From: Methylococcaceae bacterium
Lineage (GTDB): Bacteria > Pseudomonadota > Gammaproteobacteria > Methylococcales > Methylococcaceae
Reading direction: 5' to 3'
Length of the DNA: 5,528 nt
NCBI GenBank assembly: GCA_012026715.1
Contig: VEPB01000218.1
Location: 1-5,528 of the forward strand
A program made the translations under genes and the position numbers. The notes below the pieces were generated by a model, which ran no database searches, was not told where the DNA came from, and saw only the letters and a list, made by a program, of their open reading frames with translations. Below, piece after piece: positions 5,173 through 5,528 of the stretch (its first letter is position 1; each line of letters starts with the position of its first letter).

Positions 5173-5215
5173 AAAAGCCCGTTGACGCCAGCGCGTCAAC
5201 GGGCTTTTTGATTTT
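5173..5215. terminator. Strong bidirectional intrinsic terminator
   Basis: A 16-bp perfect stem (5173-5188 pairing with 5193-5208) with a CAGC loop; its core is AAAAGCCCGTTGACGC. On the plus strand it ends in TTTTTGATTTTT, and on the minus strand the A-run becomes the U-tract. It lies between the convergent lipoprotein and pqqE genes and can serve both. Confidence 0.92.
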
Positions 5216-5236
5216 TCGGGTTTGGGCGAAGTGCCG

Positions 5237-5262
5237 TAGCCGCCGGCTCGGCCGGCGCGCTA
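5237..5262 (-). terminator. GC hairpin just after pqqE
   Basis: CGCCGGC (5241-5247) and GCCGGCG (5251-5257) form a 7-bp stem with a 3-base loop, extended by TAGC / GCTA with one bulged base. It begins 7 bases after the pqqE stop and has no U-tract, so it is more likely a 3'-end stabilising structure ahead of the main terminator than a terminator by itself. Confidence 0.4.
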
Positions 5263-5269
5263 TTGGGGG

Positions 5270-5528
5270 CTACGCGCTCAGTTGGCGCGATGTCTTGGGG
5301 TTGCGAAACACCAGTGGCTTGGGCGCGCTCATGTCGGTAGCGGCCTTGGCCACCGCCTCGTAGACCCTCGCGTGTTGGGGCGACAGGCTGCACACCGGAT
5401 CGGTGGCGTTCATGTCGCCGGTGAGCAGGAAGGCCTGGCAGCGGCAGCCGCCGTAGTCCTTGGACTTCTCCGGGCAGGAACGGCAGGGCTCCTGCATCCA
5501 TTCGTAGCCGCGAAAGCGGTTGAAGGCA
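5270..5528 (-). CDS. pqqE: PqqE, radical SAM peptide cyclase of PQQ biosynthesis (C-terminal part)
   Basis: The last 85 residues of a gene that enters from the right edge; the N-terminal radical SAM domain with its CxxxCxxC cluster site is not in the window. PqqE joins the Glu and Tyr side chains of the PqqA precursor peptide, bound by PqqD, in the first step of pyrroloquinoline quinone synthesis in the cytoplasm. The visible part is the C-terminal SPASM domain: FNRFRGYEWM leads into C-x2-C-x9-C-x-C (fragment residues 15, 18, 28, 30; CRSCPEKSKDYGGCRC) and then DPVC (Cys46), the cysteines that hold auxiliary iron-sulfur clusters. The remaining residues, with LSPQH soon after Cys46 and a variable tail, match the usual PqqE end. 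It would be the last gene of a pqq cluster lying to the right, reading leftward to the shared terminator at 5173-5215. Confidence 0.95.
   Translation of the reverse strand, partial: AFNRFRGYEWMQEPCRSCPEKSKDYGGCRCQAFLLTGDMNATDPVCSLSPQHARVYEAVAKAATDMSAPKPLVFRNPKTSRQLSA

Overview
The window looks like chromosome from a GC-rich gammaproteobacterium. It holds the end of a PQQ-biosynthesis gene (pqqE) and close relatives of the gammaproteobacterial proteins RluE, YfiF-type SpoU methylase and DUF2959 lipoprotein. The high GC content and pqqE fit a methanotroph of the Methylococcus type, where PQQ serves methanol dehydrogenase. That placement is inference; no taxonomic marker is present. I see no rRNA, tRNA, transposase or CRISPR array.

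Layout, left to right. At 28-1331, on the minus strand, rluE (23S rRNA pseudouridine synthase) is followed 41 bp later by a DUF2959 coiled-coil lipoprotein, probably one transcription unit. At 1370-2431, on the plus strand and head-to-head with rluE across 38 bp, lies a SpoU/TrmH-family RNA methyltransferase with basic disordered tails at both ends. At 2441-4154, on the minus strand, three genes run in the order caspase-like (DUF4347-like) small protein, 101-residue membrane protein, bestrophin-family channel. The first two overlap in an ATGA, and the third follows after 74 bp with no clear terminator between. At 4155-4552 is a regulatory intergenic region with a long imperfect hairpin and weak candidate promoters in both directions. 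At 4553-5143, on the plus strand, is an uncharacterised lipoprotein with a Gly-rich tail. A strong bidirectional terminator at 5173-5215 separates it from the convergent pqqE, which is cut by the right edge.

How the genes may work together. The left half is RNA modification: RluE and the SpoU methylase share a divergent promoter region. The centre is the most interesting part. A compact protein carrying a His-Gly / His-Cys pair, as in clan CD (caspase-fold) peptidases, is translationally coupled to a three-helix membrane protein and lies upstream of an ion channel homologue. No member of this trio is diagnostic of a known system. A protease-plus-membrane-effector module is a hypothesis only.
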